Below, piece by piece: positions 1 to 8,264 of a stretch of DNA of 45,986 nt (within the stretch, counting starts at the first letter, position 1; each line of letters opens with the position of its first letter). Source of the DNA: Hyphomicrobiaceae bacterium. GTDB lineage: Bacteria > Pseudomonadota > Alphaproteobacteria > Rhizobiales > Aestuariivirgaceae. The position numbers were made by a program, and so were the translations under genes. Under the pieces are notes generated by a model. That model ran no database searches and was not told the origin of the DNA. It saw nothing but the letters and a program-made list of their open reading frames with translations. The stretch is from positions 1 through 45,986 of the forward strand of contig OMIC01000058.1 in the NCBI GenBank assembly GCA_900298995.1. The letters run 5' to 3'.

Positions 1-33
1 TCGTCGGCAGCGTCAGATGTGTATAAGAGACAG
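1..33. other. Illumina Nextera read-1 adapter left on the contig
   Basis: The first 33 bases are the Nextera transposase read-1 adapter: they begin TCGTCGGCAGCGTC and end with the 19-bp mosaic end AGATGTGTATAAGAGACAG. This is library sequence, not genome. Any reading frame that starts inside it is spurious. The junction to genomic DNA is at about 33/34. Confidence 0.97.
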
Positions 34-253
34 GGGGGACGGCGAGGACCACCTCCACGGCCTTGCGCGGCGGACGCGGCATGGCGCGGAGCCGCTGCGT
101 CAGCAGCCGGAACGCCTCCGCGAGATCCGTGTCCCCGGAGCCGTCGGGGCGCGCATCCGGATGATCTCCTCCGGCAGCGGTGGCGGCAGCATCGAGCGGC
201 ATGGGGGCGTCCGTTGGGAACCTCGCGTTGACGCGGTCACTGAGCGCCCGCAA
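34..253 (-). CDS. Partial hypothetical protein, 5' part only, cut by the adapter
   Basis: An open minus-strand frame runs from a TTG at 253 (or an ATG at 202) to the adapter boundary and carries on off the contig. It encodes about 73 residues: a start like MRALSDRVNARFP, a low-complexity acidic/Ala-rich stretch (about residues 17-40), then a basic segment LTQRLRAMPRPPRKAVEVV. I do not recognise the family. Support is limited to codon-like composition and the absence of stops. It would be divergent from msrB, with the 254-400 gap as shared upstream region. It could be chance in GC-rich DNA. Confidence 0.3.
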
Positions 254-272
254 GCCTGTAGGATTGTTTAAA

Positions 273-343
273 ACTGGAGGTATTCCAGTGAGCCCGTATT
301 CGTGCAAGTGGAGATATGATTAACCGCCCCTTTCGTGGGGCGG
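273..343. promoter_or_regulatory. Intergenic region with a small inverted repeat and a GC hairpin
   Basis: The 147-base gap before msrB holds two symmetric elements. An inverted repeat ACTGGA-N5-TCCAGT lies at 273-289. A perfect 7-bp GC hairpin lies at 324-343 (CCGCCCC, loop TTTCGT, GGGGCGG). The hairpin has no T-tract on either side, so it is not a convincing intrinsic terminator. The inverted repeat could be an operator for one of the flanking divergent genes. I see no clear promoter hexamers. Confidence 0.3.
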
Positions 344-400
344 GCGCTTCACATTCTGGCCGCGAAGTCCCACATTGACTGCAAGCAAAGCGAGTAGCCC

Positions 401-802
401 ATGACCAAGATCACGAAGACCGACGCCGAGTGGCGTCAAGCCCTGTCACCCGAAGCCTACCGCGTGCTGCGCGAGCACGGAACCGAACGCGCCGGCACAA
501 GCCCCCTCAACCTCGAGAAGCGCAAGGGAGTTTTTGCGTGCGCGGGTTGTGGGAAGCCGCTGTTCAATTCCGATACCAAATTTGAGTCCGGCACCGGCTG
601 GCCAAGCTTCTGGGCGCCCATGAGCCCGGATGCGGTCGCGACCTCCGAGGACCGGTCCTGGCTCATGCGCCGCACCGAAGTCCATTGCGCCGACTGCGGC
701 GGCCATCTGGGCCATGTCTTCCCCGACGGGCCGGAACCCACCGGCCAGCGCTATTGCATGAATGGCGTGGCGCTCGCCTTCAAGCCCGGCGGGGCCGACT
801 GA
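401..802 (+). CDS. msrB: Peptide-methionine (R)-S-oxide reductase MsrB
   Basis: Reduces the R epimer of methionine sulfoxide in oxidised proteins back to methionine, a cytosolic repair reaction normally recycled by thioredoxin. At 133 residues it has the usual single-domain length. The two zinc-binding CxxC pairs are C47/C50 (CAGC) and C96/C99 (CADC). The substrate-binding block GTGWPSFW is at 64-71. HLGHVFPDG is at 102-110, and the catalytic cysteine C119 sits in RYCMNG. Family members more often read RYCINS here, so the MNG variant is mild. The ATG at 401 has only a weak Shine-Dalgarno. One base separates its stop from the ptrB start, so the two are probably co-transcribed. Confidence 0.96.
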   Translation: MTKITKTDAEWRQALSPEAYRVLREHGTERAGTSPLNLEKRKGVFACAGCGKPLFNSDTKFESGTGWPSFWAPMSPDAVATSEDRSWLMRRTEVHCADCGGHLGHVFPDGPEPTGQRYCMNGVALAFKPGGAD

Positions 803-803
803 G

Positions 804-2900
804 ATGAGCACAGCACTCCCGCCGCCGCGCGCCGCCCGCCAGGCGCATGTCGAAACCTGGCACGGCCACGAAAAGCGCGACGATTATCGCTGGCTCAAGG
901 CCGAGAACTGGCAGGAGGTGATGCACGACCCATCCCTGCTGCCCGCGGACATCCGCGCCTATCTCGAAGCGGAGAATGCCTATCACGAAGCCGTCATGGC
1001 CGATACGACCGCGCTCCAGGAGCGGCTCTTCTCCGAACTCAGGGGGCGCATCAAGGAGGATGACTCCTCCGTTCCCGCTCCTGACGGACCCTTCGAGTAT
1101 TACTCCTCCTATGTGAAGGGTGGCCAGCACCCGCGCTCCTGCCGCAGGCCCCGCGGCCAGGATGGACCCGAACAGATCCTGCTCGACGGCAATGCGCTGG
1201 CTGCGGGACGCTCCTATTTCCGGTTCGGTGGCATCAGTCCCTCGCCGGACCACAGCCTCATTGCCTGGTCCTTCGACGGCAATGGCTCCGAGTTCTTCGA
1301 GATCCGTCTGCGTCAGGCCGGCGCGGCCGAAGATACCGGCGAGGTTCTCGAGAACACCGCGGGCGGCGCTGCCTGGGCCGCCGATGGCCGCAGTTTCTTC
1401 TACACGCTCCAGGACGACAACCATCGCCCCCTCCAGACCTTCCGTCACGTGCTGGGCACGCCGCAATCCGCCGACGTGCTGGTCCATGACGAACTGGACA
1501 CCGGCAAGTTCACCGATGTCGGCAAGACCCAGTCGGAGGCCTTCATCGTCATCAGCATCCATGACCACGACACCTCCGAATCCTGGGTGATCGGTGCCGA
1601 CACGCCCGAGGCGAGGCCCCGGCGCGTCGCGCCCCGCCAGACCGGCATCGAGTACGACCTCGAGCACTGGCAGGACCGCTTCATCATCCGCACCAATGCG
1701 GGCGGGGCGGAGGACTACAAGATCGTTACGGCCCCGCTCGATGATCCGTCGACGGATCACTGGACCGACCTCGTTCCCCACAGGCCCGGCATCTTCATCG
1801 TGAGCTTCATGGTGCTCCGCCGCTGGCTGGTGCGCCTCGAGCGCGAGAACGCCCTGCCGCGCATCGTCGTGCGCAACCTCGAGACCGGCGAGGAGCACGC
1901 CATTGCCTTCGACGAGGAAGCCTATGCGCTGGGCTTTGGCGAGATGCGCGAATACGACACCGACATTCTGCGCTTCACCTATTCCTCGATGACCACGCCC
2001 GCCCAGGTCTTCGACTACGACATGCGCGCGCGCACGCGCAGCCTGCGCAAGATGCAGGAGGTGCCGAGCGGCCACGATCCCGCAGCCTACGTGACGCGGC
2101 GGATCTTCGCGCCCGCCCATGACGGCGAGACGATCCCCGTGACGCTGCTCTATGCGCGGGGGACGCCTCTCGATGGCTCGGCTCCGCTCTGGCTGTATGG
2201 CTATGGGTCCTACGGCATTTCGCTCCCGGCATCGTTCAACACCAATATCCTGTCTCTGGTGAATCGCGGCTTCATCTACGCCATCGCGCATGTGCGCGGC
2301 GGACAAGAGAAGGGGCGGCGCTGGTACAAGACGGGAAAGCTCGCGCACAAGCAGAACACGTTCCGCGATTTCATCGCCTGCGCCGGACACCTGATCGACG
2401 CGGGCTTCACAACCCGGGGCGCCATCGTGGCTCAGGGCGGTTCGGCGGGAGGGATGCTGATGGGGGCCATCGCCAACATGGCGCCCGAACTGTTCTGCGG
2501 CATCGTGGCGGAGGTGCCCTTTGTGGACGTGCTCACCACCATGCTCGACGACACGCTGCCGCTGACGCCTCCGGAATGGCCCGAATGGGGCAACCCGATT
2601 GCCGACAAGGCGGCCTATGAAACCATCATGGCCTATTCGCCCTATGATCGGATCGAGGCGAAGGCCTATCCGCACATTCTTGCCGTGGGCGGTCTCACCG
2701 ATCCGCGCGTCACCTACTGGGAGCCCGCCAAGTGGGTTGCAAAGCTCCGTGAACGGAAGACCGACTCCAATCTGCTGCTGCTCAAGACCAACATGGGCGC
2801 GGGCCATGGCGGGGCGTCCGGCCGCTTCGACCGGCTGAAGGAGGTGGCCTTCGTCTATGCGTTCGGGCTCAAGGTGGTGGGCCGCGACCATGCTGGTTGA
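804..2900 (+). CDS. ptrB: Oligopeptidase B (S9A serine peptidase)
   Basis: A prolyl-oligopeptidase-family enzyme that cleaves short peptides after basic residues in the cytosol. The 698-residue length suits the family. The N-terminal beta-propeller opens with DDYRWLKAEN and the conserved LEAENAYHEAVMADT and GRIKEDDSSVP stretches. The C-terminal alpha/beta-hydrolase domain carries nucleophile Ser547 (GGSAGG), Asp633 (GGLTDPRVTYWEP) and His668 (GAGHGGASGR), the full catalytic triad. The ATG at 804 is preferred over an in-frame upstream start at 762 because the latter lies inside msrB. The gene overlaps the next one by 11 bp, so msrB, ptrB and the hydrolase form a tight cluster. Confidence 0.95.
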   Translation: MSTALPPPRAARQAHVETWHGHEKRDDYRWLKAENWQEVMHDPSLLPADIRAYLEAENAYHEAVMADTTALQERLFSELRGRIKEDDSSVPAPDGPFEYYSSYVKGGQHPRSCRRPRGQDGPEQILLDGNALAAGRSYFRFGGISPSPDHSLIAWSFDGNGSEFFEIRLRQAGAAEDTGEVLENTAGGAAWAADGRSFFYTLQDDNHRPLQTFRHVLGTPQSADVLVHDELDTGKFTDVGKTQSEAFIVISIHDHDTSESWVIGADTPEARPRRVAPRQTGIEYDLEHWQDRFIIRTNAGGAEDYKIVTAPLDDPSTDHWTDLVPHRPGIFIVSFMVLRRWLVRLERENALPRIVVRNLETGEEHAIAFDEEAYALGFGEMREYDTDILRFTYSSMTTPAQVFDYDMRARTRSLRKMQEVPSGHDPAAYVTRRIFAPAHDGETIPVTLLYARGTPLDGSAPLWLYGYGSYGISLPASFNTNILSLVNRGFIYAIAHVRGGQEKGRRWYKTGKLAHKQNTFRDFIACAGHLIDAGFTTRGAIVAQGGSAGGMLMGAIANMAPELFCGIVAEVPFVDVLTTMLDDTLPLTPPEWPEWGNPIADKAAYETIMAYSPYDRIEAKAYPHILAVGGLTDPRVTYWEPAKWVAKLRERKTDSNLLLLKTNMGAGHGGASGRFDRLKEVAFVYAFGLKVVGRDHAG

Positions 2901-3441
2901 GGCCGCGAAGTCGAGCCTGCTCCTCGTCGACATGCAGGAGCGCCTTCTCCCCGCGATGAGCGGCGGGGACCGTGCCGAGGCGCACTGCGCGATCCTGCTC
3001 AAGGCCGCGCAGGCCCTCGCCGTGCCCGTCACGGTCTCGGAACAATATCCCAGGGGGCTGGGGCCGACTGTCCCCGGGCTGAAACAGGGGCTCGGCGACG
3101 CGCCCGTCTTCGCCAAGCTCAGTTTCTCCTGCTGGCGTGACGCCGCGATCAAGGACCGGCTGATTGATCTTCACGAGGCGGGCCGGCCGCTGGTCATCCT
3201 CGTCGGGATCGAGGCGCATGTCTGCGTCATGCAGACCGCCGCCGACCTGTCCGCCGCGGGCTTCGGCGTCTTCGCGGTGGCTGACGCCATGGCCTCGCGG
3301 GCGCCCGCCTCCCACGCACTCGCGCTCGAGCGCATGCGGCAGGATGGCGTTGCCGTGATCAATACAGAAATGGCCGTTTTCGAGCTTCTGGGCCGGGCCG
3401 GAACGCCCGAATTCAAGGCCCTGTCCGCACTGGTGCGGTGA
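2890..3441 (+). CDS. Isochorismatase-like cysteine hydrolase
   Basis: A 183-residue member of the isochorismatase-like hydrolase superfamily. The catalytic triad is visible: Asp14 in LLVDMQERL, Lys76 in FAKLSFS and Cys112 in EAHVCVMQTA. This subgroup (YcaC/nicotinamidase-like fold) hydrolyses C-N or C-O bonds in small metabolites; the natural substrate cannot be told from sequence. The short IEAHVCVMQTA block resembles the family members related to ribonuclease-like YcaC rather than true nicotinamidase, which would show extra metal-binding histidines not obvious here. The ATG at 2890 overlaps ptrB by 11 bp, implying translational coupling. The gap to gcdH that follows is about 65 bases. Confidence 0.85.
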   Translation: MLVEAAKSSLLLVDMQERLLPAMSGGDRAEAHCAILLKAAQALAVPVTVSEQYPRGLGPTVPGLKQGLGDAPVFAKLSFSCWRDAAIKDRLIDLHEAGRPLVILVGIEAHVCVMQTAADLSAAGFGVFAVADAMASRAPASHALALERMRQDGVAVINTEMAVFELLGRAGTPEFKALSALVR

Positions 3442-3455
3442 GGCATCCCGGCGAA

Positions 3456-3485
3456 TTGACTTTTCCGCCCGGCATTGCTCATTAG
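3456..3485 (+). promoter_or_regulatory. Candidate promoter of gcdH
   Basis: TTGACT at 3456-3461 is followed after 18 bases by CATTAG at 3480-3485, giving a plausible sigma-70 type promoter. The AGGAG ribosome site (3496-3500) follows 7 bases before the gcdH ATG. The -35 is good and the -10 is poor, so this is a suggestion only. Confidence 0.35.
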
Positions 3486-3507
3486 GCGGCAATCACAGGA
3501 GTGTCTC

Positions 3508-4686
3508 ATGGCTGCCGCCGAATTCAACTGGGAAGATCCGCTCGACCTCGAGTCACAGCTCACCGACGAGGAACGGATGATCCGCGACTCCGCCCGCGCC
3601 TTCGCGCAGGACAAGCTGATGCCGCGCGTCAAGTCCGCCTTCCGGGATGAACGCTTCGACCGCGAGATCATGAACGAGATGGGCGAGATGGGTTTCCTCG
3701 GCGTGATGACCGGTGCCGACCATGGCGGCTCGGGTCTCGGCTATGTGGCCTATGGGCTGGTGGCGCGCGAGGTGGAGCGCGTCGATTCCGGCTACCGCTC
3801 GGCCATGAGCGTCCAGAACTCGCTCGTCATGCACCCCATCGAGGCCTATGGCACGGCGGATCAGCACAGGAAGTATCTGCCGAAACTCGCCACCGGAGAA
3901 CTCGTCGGCTGCTTCGGCCTCACCGAACCCGATGCCGGATCCGACCCCGGCGGCATGAAGACCCGGGCGCGCAAGGTGTCTGGCGGCTATGTGCTGAACG
4001 GCTCCAAGATGTGGATTTCGAACTCGCCCATCGCCGACCTCGCCGTGGTCTGGGCCAAGACCGATGATGACGTGATCCGCGGCTTCGTTGTCGAGCGCGG
4101 CATGAAGGGTTTCACGACCCCGGTCATCGACGGCAAGATTTCGCTGCGCGCCTCGATCACCGGCGAGATCGTGCTCGACAATGTGGAAGTGCCCGAGTCC
4201 GCCCTTCTGCCCAACGCCAAGGGCCTGGGCGGTCCCTTCGGCTGCCTCAACAAGGCACGCTATGGCATTGCCTGGGGCGTCATGGGTGCGGCGGAGGATT
4301 GCTGGCACCGGGCGCGCCAGTACACGCTCGACCGCAGGCAGTTCGGCAAGCCGCTGGCCGCCAATCAGCTGGTTCAGAAGAAACTCGCCGACATGCAGAC
4401 CGACATCGCGCTGGGCCTTCAGGGCTGCCTCGCACTGGGCCGCGGGCTCGAGCGCGGCACCGTCGCGCCGCCCGCCATCTCGCTCATGAAGCGCAACAAC
4501 TGCGGCAAGGCGCTGGATGTGGCGCGCGCCGCACGCGACATGCATGGTGGCAACGGCATCTCGGAAGAATATCACGTGATCCGCCACATGGTGAACCTGG
4601 AGACAGTGAACACCTACGAGGGCACGCATGACGTGCACGCGCTGATCCTCGGCCGCGCCCAGACCGGGATTCAGGCGTTCCAGTGA
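3508..4686 (+). CDS. gcdH: Glutaryl-CoA dehydrogenase
   Basis: FAD-dependent acyl-CoA dehydrogenase that oxidises and decarboxylates glutaryl-CoA to crotonyl-CoA in lysine, tryptophan and hydroxylysine breakdown, passing electrons to ETF. The 392-residue protein shows the acyl-CoA dehydrogenase N-terminal, middle ([34 protein letters not shown]) and C-terminal domains. The GcdH-type tail [19 protein letters not shown] carries catalytic base Glu371. The [14 protein letters not shown] block is also typical of GcdH rather than short-chain enzymes. The start is ATG 3508, behind the AGGAG ribosome site at 3496-3500; an in-frame upstream ATG at 3475 is not preceded by one. The stop overlaps the GTG of the following acetyltransferase. 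Confidence 0.94.
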   Translation: MAAAEFNWEDPLDLESQLTDEERMIRDSARAFAQDKLMPRVKSAFRDERFDREIMNEMGEMGFLGVMTGADHGGSGLGYVAYGLVAREVERVDSGYRSAMSVQNSLVMHPIEAYGTADQHRKYLPKLATGELVGCFGLTEPDAGSDPGGMKTRARKVSGGYVLNGSKMWISNSPIADLAVVWAKTDDDVIRGFVVERGMKGFTTPVIDGKISLRASITGEIVLDNVEVPESALLPNAKGLGGPFGCLNKARYGIAWGVMGAAEDCWHRARQYTLDRRQFGKPLAANQLVQKKLADMQTDIALGLQGCLALGRGLERGTVAPPAISLMKRNNCGKALDVARAARDMHGGNGISEEYHVIRHMVNLETVNTYEGTHDVHALILGRAQTGIQAFQ

Positions 4687-5165
4687 ACGCAATCATCGTC
4701 ACCATCGCGGATCCCGCCGACCCGCCGGTGCGGGCGATGGTGGAGGCGCTCGACGCCTATCTCTCGGCACTCTACCCGGCCGAGAGCAATCACCTGCTCG
4801 ACATCGAGGTGATGCGCCAGCCGGAGATGCGGTTCTTCGCCGCCTTCCGGGCCGGGGAGGTGCTGGCCATCGGCGGCTGCTGGCTGCATGCCGATTATGC
4901 CGAGGTGAAGCGGGTCTTCGTGACGCCCGCCGCGCGGGGTCTGGGACTGGCCAAGCGGCTGATGCAGCGGATCGAGGCCGAGGCGGTGGCCGGGGGCCTC
5001 CGCATCGCCAGGCTCGAGACCGGCATCCACCAGCCCGAATCGCTCGGCCTCTACCGCCGTCTCGGCTATGCCGATTGCGGACCGTTCGGCGACTATCCCG
5101 CGCACGACCCCAACAGCGTGTTCATGGAAAAGCGGCTTGATCCGGGGGTCATCCTTGCGCGTTGA
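4683..5165 (+). CDS. GNAT family N-acetyltransferase
   Basis: A 160-residue acetyl-CoA-dependent acetyltransferase with a single GNAT domain. The pyrophosphate-binding motif A is seen as [19 protein letters not shown] (RGLGLA at 85-90). Motif B lies in [21 protein letters not shown] (about 108-128). The substrate is unknown; close relatives are called YsnE/PhnO-like only by resemblance. Initiation is at a GTG (4683) that overlaps the gcdH stop, so the two are translationally coupled. The link to glutarate/lysine catabolism is therefore by position only. Confidence 0.85.
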   Translation: MNAIIVTIADPADPPVRAMVEALDAYLSALYPAESNHLLDIEVMRQPEMRFFAAFRAGEVLAIGGCWLHADYAEVKRVFVTPAARGLGLAKRLMQRIEAEAVAGGLRIARLETGIHQPESLGLYRRLGYADCGPFGDYPAHDPNSVFMEKRLDPGVILAR

Positions 5166-5212
5166 AGCGTCAGGGACTAGACAAGGCTCTCATTTTTCAA
5201 GGAGGAACCACG

Positions 5213-5812
5213 ATGGCTCTCGAACTGCCCGCCCTGCCCTATGCCTATGACGCGCTGGGCCCCTACATGTCCAAGGAGACTCTCGAGTTTCACCACGACA
5301 AGCACCACATGGCCTATGTGACCAACGGCAACAACGCGCTCAAGGACAGCCCGCTGGCCTCCAAGTCGGTCGAGGAGATCTGCAAGGCGGCCTATGCCGA
5401 GAAGAACGCCGCGCTCATCAACAATGTGGGCCAGCACTACAACCACGTTCATTTCTGGAACTGGATGAAGCCCAATGGCGGCGGCAAGAAGATTCCCGCC
5501 CGCCTTCAGGCGGCAATCGACTCCGATCTCGGCGGCTATGACAAGATGCGCACCGACTTCATCCAGGCGGGCGTCACGCAGTTCGGCTCCGGCTGGTGCT
5601 GGATCGCCAAGAAGGACGGCAAGCTCGCCATCATGAAGACGGCGAACGGCGAGAACCCGCTGATGCACGGCGCCTCGCCGATCCTGGGCTGCGATGTGTG
5701 GGAGCACAGCTACTACATCGACTATCGCAACCTGCGTCCCAAGTATCTCGAGGCCTTCGTCGACAACCTCGTGAACTGGGACTACGTCGACCAGATGTTC
5801 GCCAAGGCCTGA
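5213..5812 (+). CDS. sodB: Superoxide dismutase, Fe/Mn family
   Basis: Dismutates superoxide to O2 and H2O2. The 199 residues contain all four metal ligands in the expected places: His27 (EFHHDKHH), His78 (HYNHVHFW), Asp161 and His165 (DVWEHSYYIDYRN). There is no signal peptide, so a cytosolic enzyme is expected. FeSOD-like features include QHYNHVHFWNWMKP; whether iron, manganese or either is used cannot be settled by eye. A strong AAGGAGG ribosome site (5199-5205), 7 bases before the ATG, fixes the start and suggests high expression. The gene ends in a perfect hairpin terminator, so it is probably transcribed separately from the dipeptidase. Confidence 0.97.
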   Translation: MALELPALPYAYDALGPYMSKETLEFHHDKHHMAYVTNGNNALKDSPLASKSVEEICKAAYAEKNAALINNVGQHYNHVHFWNWMKPNGGGKKIPARLQAAIDSDLGGYDKMRTDFIQAGVTQFGSGWCWIAKKDGKLAIMKTANGENPLMHGASPILGCDVWEHSYYIDYRNLRPKYLEAFVDNLVNWDYVDQMFAKA

Positions 5813-5836
5813 GCGGGCCCGTTCATGACCTGATGC

Positions 5837-5864
5837 AACGGCCGGGTCACGCCCGGCCGTTCTT
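5837..5864 (+). terminator. Intrinsic terminator after sodB
   Basis: A perfect 10-bp stem, AACGGCCGGG (5837-5846) with CCCGGCCGTT (5852-5861) and a 5-base loop, follows the sodB stop by about 25 bases. The 3' T-run is short (TTCTT). The stem is symmetric enough to work on both strands. Confidence 0.75.
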
Positions 5865-5883
5865 GCCTGGAGCGCCATCCATC

Positions 5884-6921
5884 TTGGTTCCGGTTTTCGA
5901 CGGCCACAACGACGTTCTGCTCCGCCTGTGGAACCGCAAGGTGGGCGATCCCGTCGCGGCTTTTCTGAACGGCGACGGCCAGGGCCACATGGACCTGCCG
6001 CGCATGGTGAAGGGCGGCTTCGCCGGTGGCTTCTTCGCAATCTTCGCGCCGAGCACCGAGGACGAGGACGATGACGACGACCTCAATCCGCCACCCTCCC
6101 ATGCCGTCGCACACGCCGCAGCCGCCGCTGCGGTGACCGGCATGGCCTCGCTCCTCTTCCGCATCGAGGAGGCCGCGCCCGACCGCTTCAAGGTGTGCCG
6201 CAGCACCGCTGATATCCGCAGTGCCCTGGCAGACGGCAAGATCGCGGCCATCTTCCACATCGAGGGTGCGGAGGCGATTGATCCGGACCTGCACGCTCTC
6301 GATGTTCTCCACAAGGCCGGTCTGCGCTCACTCGGCCTGGTGTGGAGCCGCGACAATATCTTCGGCCATGGCGTCCCGTTCCGCTTTCCATCCTCTGGCG
6401 ACACCGGGCCCGGACTGACGGCCGCCGGAAAGGCGCTGGTGCGGCGCTGCAACGAACTGCGGATCATGATCGACGTCTCGCATCTGAACGAGAACGGCTT
6501 CTGGGACGTGGCCCGCCACAGTGCCGCGCCACTGGTCGCCACCCACTCGAATGCCCATGCGCTGAGTCGGTCGTCGCGCAATCTGACCGACGATCAGATC
6601 CGCCTCATCGGCCAGTCCGGCGGCATGATCGGTCTGAACTTCGCAAACGGTTTCCTCCGGGCTGACGGTCTCTGGCAGAGCGAGAACGGCCTCGACACCC
6701 CGCTCCGCCATCTCGATCACCTGATGAAACTGGCAGGCGAGGACCATGTCGGGCTGGGCTCCGACTTTGACGGAGCCCGGATTCCCTCGGCGATTGGCGA
6801 TGTCAGCGGCCTGCCAAGGCTGGTCGCTGCCATGGCAGATCATGGCTATGGCCAGGAACTGATCGAAAAACTATGTTCTTCCAACTGGTTAAGGGTTCTG
6901 GAGCGGGTCTGGGGCGAATAG
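5884..6921 (+). CDS. Membrane-dipeptidase (renal dipeptidase, M19) family protein
   Basis: Zinc dipeptidase of the M19/amidohydrolase-like family, cleaving dipeptides that may include D-residues. The first zinc motif is DGHNDVLLRL (His8, Asp10). Other hallmarks are HIEGAEAIDPDL, WSRDNIFGHGVPF, IDVSHLNENGFWDV, ATHSNAHAL and LGSDFDGARIP. From TTG 5884 the product is 345 residues, standard length. TTG is chosen because no ATG or GTG lies in frame near the conserved N-terminus and a TGGAG sits at 5868-5872; TTG 5863 is an alternative. No signal peptide is seen, so it acts in the cytosol. A TTG start right behind the sodB terminator hints at low expression. Confidence 0.88.
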   Translation: MVPVFDGHNDVLLRLWNRKVGDPVAAFLNGDGQGHMDLPRMVKGGFAGGFFAIFAPSTEDEDDDDDLNPPPSHAVAHAAAAAAVTGMASLLFRIEEAAPDRFKVCRSTADIRSALADGKIAAIFHIEGAEAIDPDLHALDVLHKAGLRSLGLVWSRDNIFGHGVPFRFPSSGDTGPGLTAAGKALVRRCNELRIMIDVSHLNENGFWDVARHSAAPLVATHSNAHALSRSSRNLTDDQIRLIGQSGGMIGLNFANGFLRADGLWQSENGLDTPLRHLDHLMKLAGEDHVGLGSDFDGARIPSAIGDVSGLPRLVAAMADHGYGQELIEKLCSSNWLRVLERVWGE

Positions 6922-6923
6922 CG

Positions 6924-6959
6924 TTGCCTCCCGCTATTAGCACTGCTAATAGTTCCCTC
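6924..6959 (+). promoter_or_regulatory. Leaderless promoter of the HTH-ribBX gene
   Basis: TTGCCT (6924-6929), 17 bases, then TAATAG (6947-6952), preceded by an extended TG (6944-6945). Seven bases lie between the -10 and the A of the ATG at 6960, exactly where transcription would start, and no Shine-Dalgarno is present. This is the layout expected of a leaderless mRNA. The -35 begins 2 bases after the dipeptidase stop. Confidence 0.6.
6934..6952. promoter_or_regulatory. Perfect 19-bp palindromic operator over the -10 box
   Basis: CTATTAGCA - C - TGCTAATAG: 9-bp arms around one central base. It covers the whole -10 element of the promoter. A related half-site GTTAATAG occurs inside the gene at 6981-6988. 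The downstream protein itself starts with a Cro/CI-type helix-turn-helix, so autoregulation is the simplest reading (inference). Confidence 0.7.
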
Positions 6960-8237
6960 ATGAAACTGTCCGACTGGCTGGTTAATAGCGGCGTCTCGCA
7001 ATCCGAACTGGCGCGGCGGCTTGGGGTGACCCAGGGCCGGGTGTCCCAGATCGCGGCCGGGGCCCAGCCGTCGCTGGAGCTTGCCCGCCGGATAGCGGCG
7101 GCCACGGCCAACAAGGTGCGGCCCGAGGATTTTGGAGATCAGATCATGGCGAATGAACAGGCTCTCGACAGCGTCGAGGATGCAATCAAGGCGATTGCCG
7201 CTGGCGAGATGGTGGTGGTGGTCGATGACGACGACCGCGAGAATGAGGGCGACCTGATCGCGGCGGCTGCCAAGATCACGCCCGAGCAGATGGCCTTCAT
7301 GGTGCGCCACACCTCGGGCATCGTGTGCACGCCGATCACCGCCGAGGAAGCAAGACGCCTGAAACTCGACCCGATGGTGGCACTGAACGATGCGCCCATG
7401 GGCACGGCCTTCACGGTCTCGATCGACTACAAGGAAGGGCTCACCACGGGCATATCGGCCAAGGAGCGCGCCGCGACCTGTCACGCGCTCGCCAACAGCA
7501 ATGTCGTGGCCGACGATTTCGTTCGGCCCGGCCACATCTTCCCGCTCGTCGCCAAGTCGGGCGGCGTGCTGATGCGCTCGGGCCATACGGAGGCTGCCAT
7601 CGACCTCGTCAAGCTTGCAGGCCTGCCGCCAGTGGGCGCGATCTGCGAGCTGGTCAATGACGACGGGTCGGTGAAGCGTGGGCCGCAGGTCATGGCCTTT
7701 GCCCGCGAGCACGGGTTCAAGATCATCTCGGTTGCCGATCTCATCGCCTATCGCCAGCGCCGCGAACGCCTGGTGGAGCAGACCGCCCGCTTCGATGTGG
7801 ACACCGCCATCGGCAAGGCCACGGGCTATTCCTATGTGACTCCCTTCGACCGCGTCGAGCAGCTGGCGCTGGTGTTCGGCGATATCACCTCCGGGCGCGC
7901 GGTTCCGGTGCGGCTGCACCGCGAGAACGTGCTGGAGGACGTATTCGGGACGCGCGCCACGCTCGGCAAGGTGTTCGAGGTGTTCAGGCGCGAGGGATCA
8001 GGCATCCTGGTCTATCTTCAGGAGGGCGCGGCGGGCGTTCCCGCCGGTCAGTTCAGCGCCGAGAAATCGGGCAGCGCCGCCCAGCGCGAAAAGACCTGGC
8101 GCGACGTGGGCCTCGGCGCCCAGATCCTGCGCGATCTCAACATCAGCAAGATCCGGCTCGTGTCCAGCTCCAACCGCCATTATGTCGGACTGTCGGGCTT
8201 CGGGATCGAGATTTCGGAAACGATCAAGCTCGACTGA
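6960..8237 (+). CDS. ribB: HTH-RibBX fusion: DNA-binding domain plus 3,4-dihydroxy-2-butanone-4-phosphate synthase
   Basis: Residues 1-61 form a Cro/CI-type helix-turn-helix ([21 protein letters not shown], then [12 protein letters not shown]). Residues 63-270 form RibB, which converts ribulose-5-phosphate to the four-carbon riboflavin precursor; its motifs [36 protein letters not shown] and [11 protein letters not shown] are intact. The C-terminal part resembles GTP cyclohydrolase II but has lost the zinc cysteines: the family's ECLTGDVFGSLRCDCG block reads [16 protein letters not shown]. It matches the RibBX architecture known in Proteobacteria. The HTH is in frame with no stop. An internal ATG (7146, residue 63) with its own GGAG could also give a 363-residue RibBX. 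No FMN riboswitch is seen. Confidence 0.9.
   Translation: MKLSDWLVNSGVSQSELARRLGVTQGRVSQIAAGAQPSLELARRIAAATANKVRPEDFGDQIMANEQALDSVEDAIKAIAAGEMVVVVDDDDRENEGDLIAAAAKITPEQMAFMVRHTSGIVCTPITAEEARRLKLDPMVALNDAPMGTAFTVSIDYKEGLTTGISAKERAATCHALANSNVVADDFVRPGHIFPLVAKSGGVLMRSGHTEAAIDLVKLAGLPPVGAICELVNDDGSVKRGPQVMAFAREHGFKIISVADLIAYRQRRERLVEQTARFDVDTAIGKATGYSYVTPFDRVEQLALVFGDITSGRAVPVRLHRENVLEDVFGTRATLGKVFEVFRREGSGILVYLQEGAAGVPAGQFSAEKSGSAAQREKTWRDVGLGAQILRDLNISKIRLVSSSNRHYVGLSGFGIEISETIKLD
7134..7148 (+). promoter_or_regulatory. Internal ribosome site and start for RibBX alone
   Basis: GGAG at 7134-7137 lies 8 bases before an in-frame ATG at 7146, exactly where the conserved RibB sequence begins ([14 protein letters not shown]). 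The upstream ATG at 6960 has no such site. Two protein forms from one gene are possible. Confidence 0.5.
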
Positions 8238-8264
8238 CCCCTGCCCCGGCTCTAGACTGGCGCC

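Noticed and set aside
17-271. Plus-strand open frames starting at 17 and 19
   Set aside because: Both begin inside the Nextera adapter and have no family resemblance; they arise from the adapter junction.
324-343. Intrinsic terminator upstream of msrB
   Set aside because: A good 7-bp stem but no T-run in either direction; kept only as a hairpin within the intergenic note.
780-3152. Long minus-strand open frame opposite ptrB
   Set aside because: A GC-rich shadow of ptrB and its neighbours; its protein is arginine/glycine/valine-rich without family motifs.
6922-6959. FMN riboswitch before the riboflavin gene
   Set aside because: Only 38 bases separate the dipeptidase stop from the start codon, too short for an RFN element, and none of its conserved words occur.
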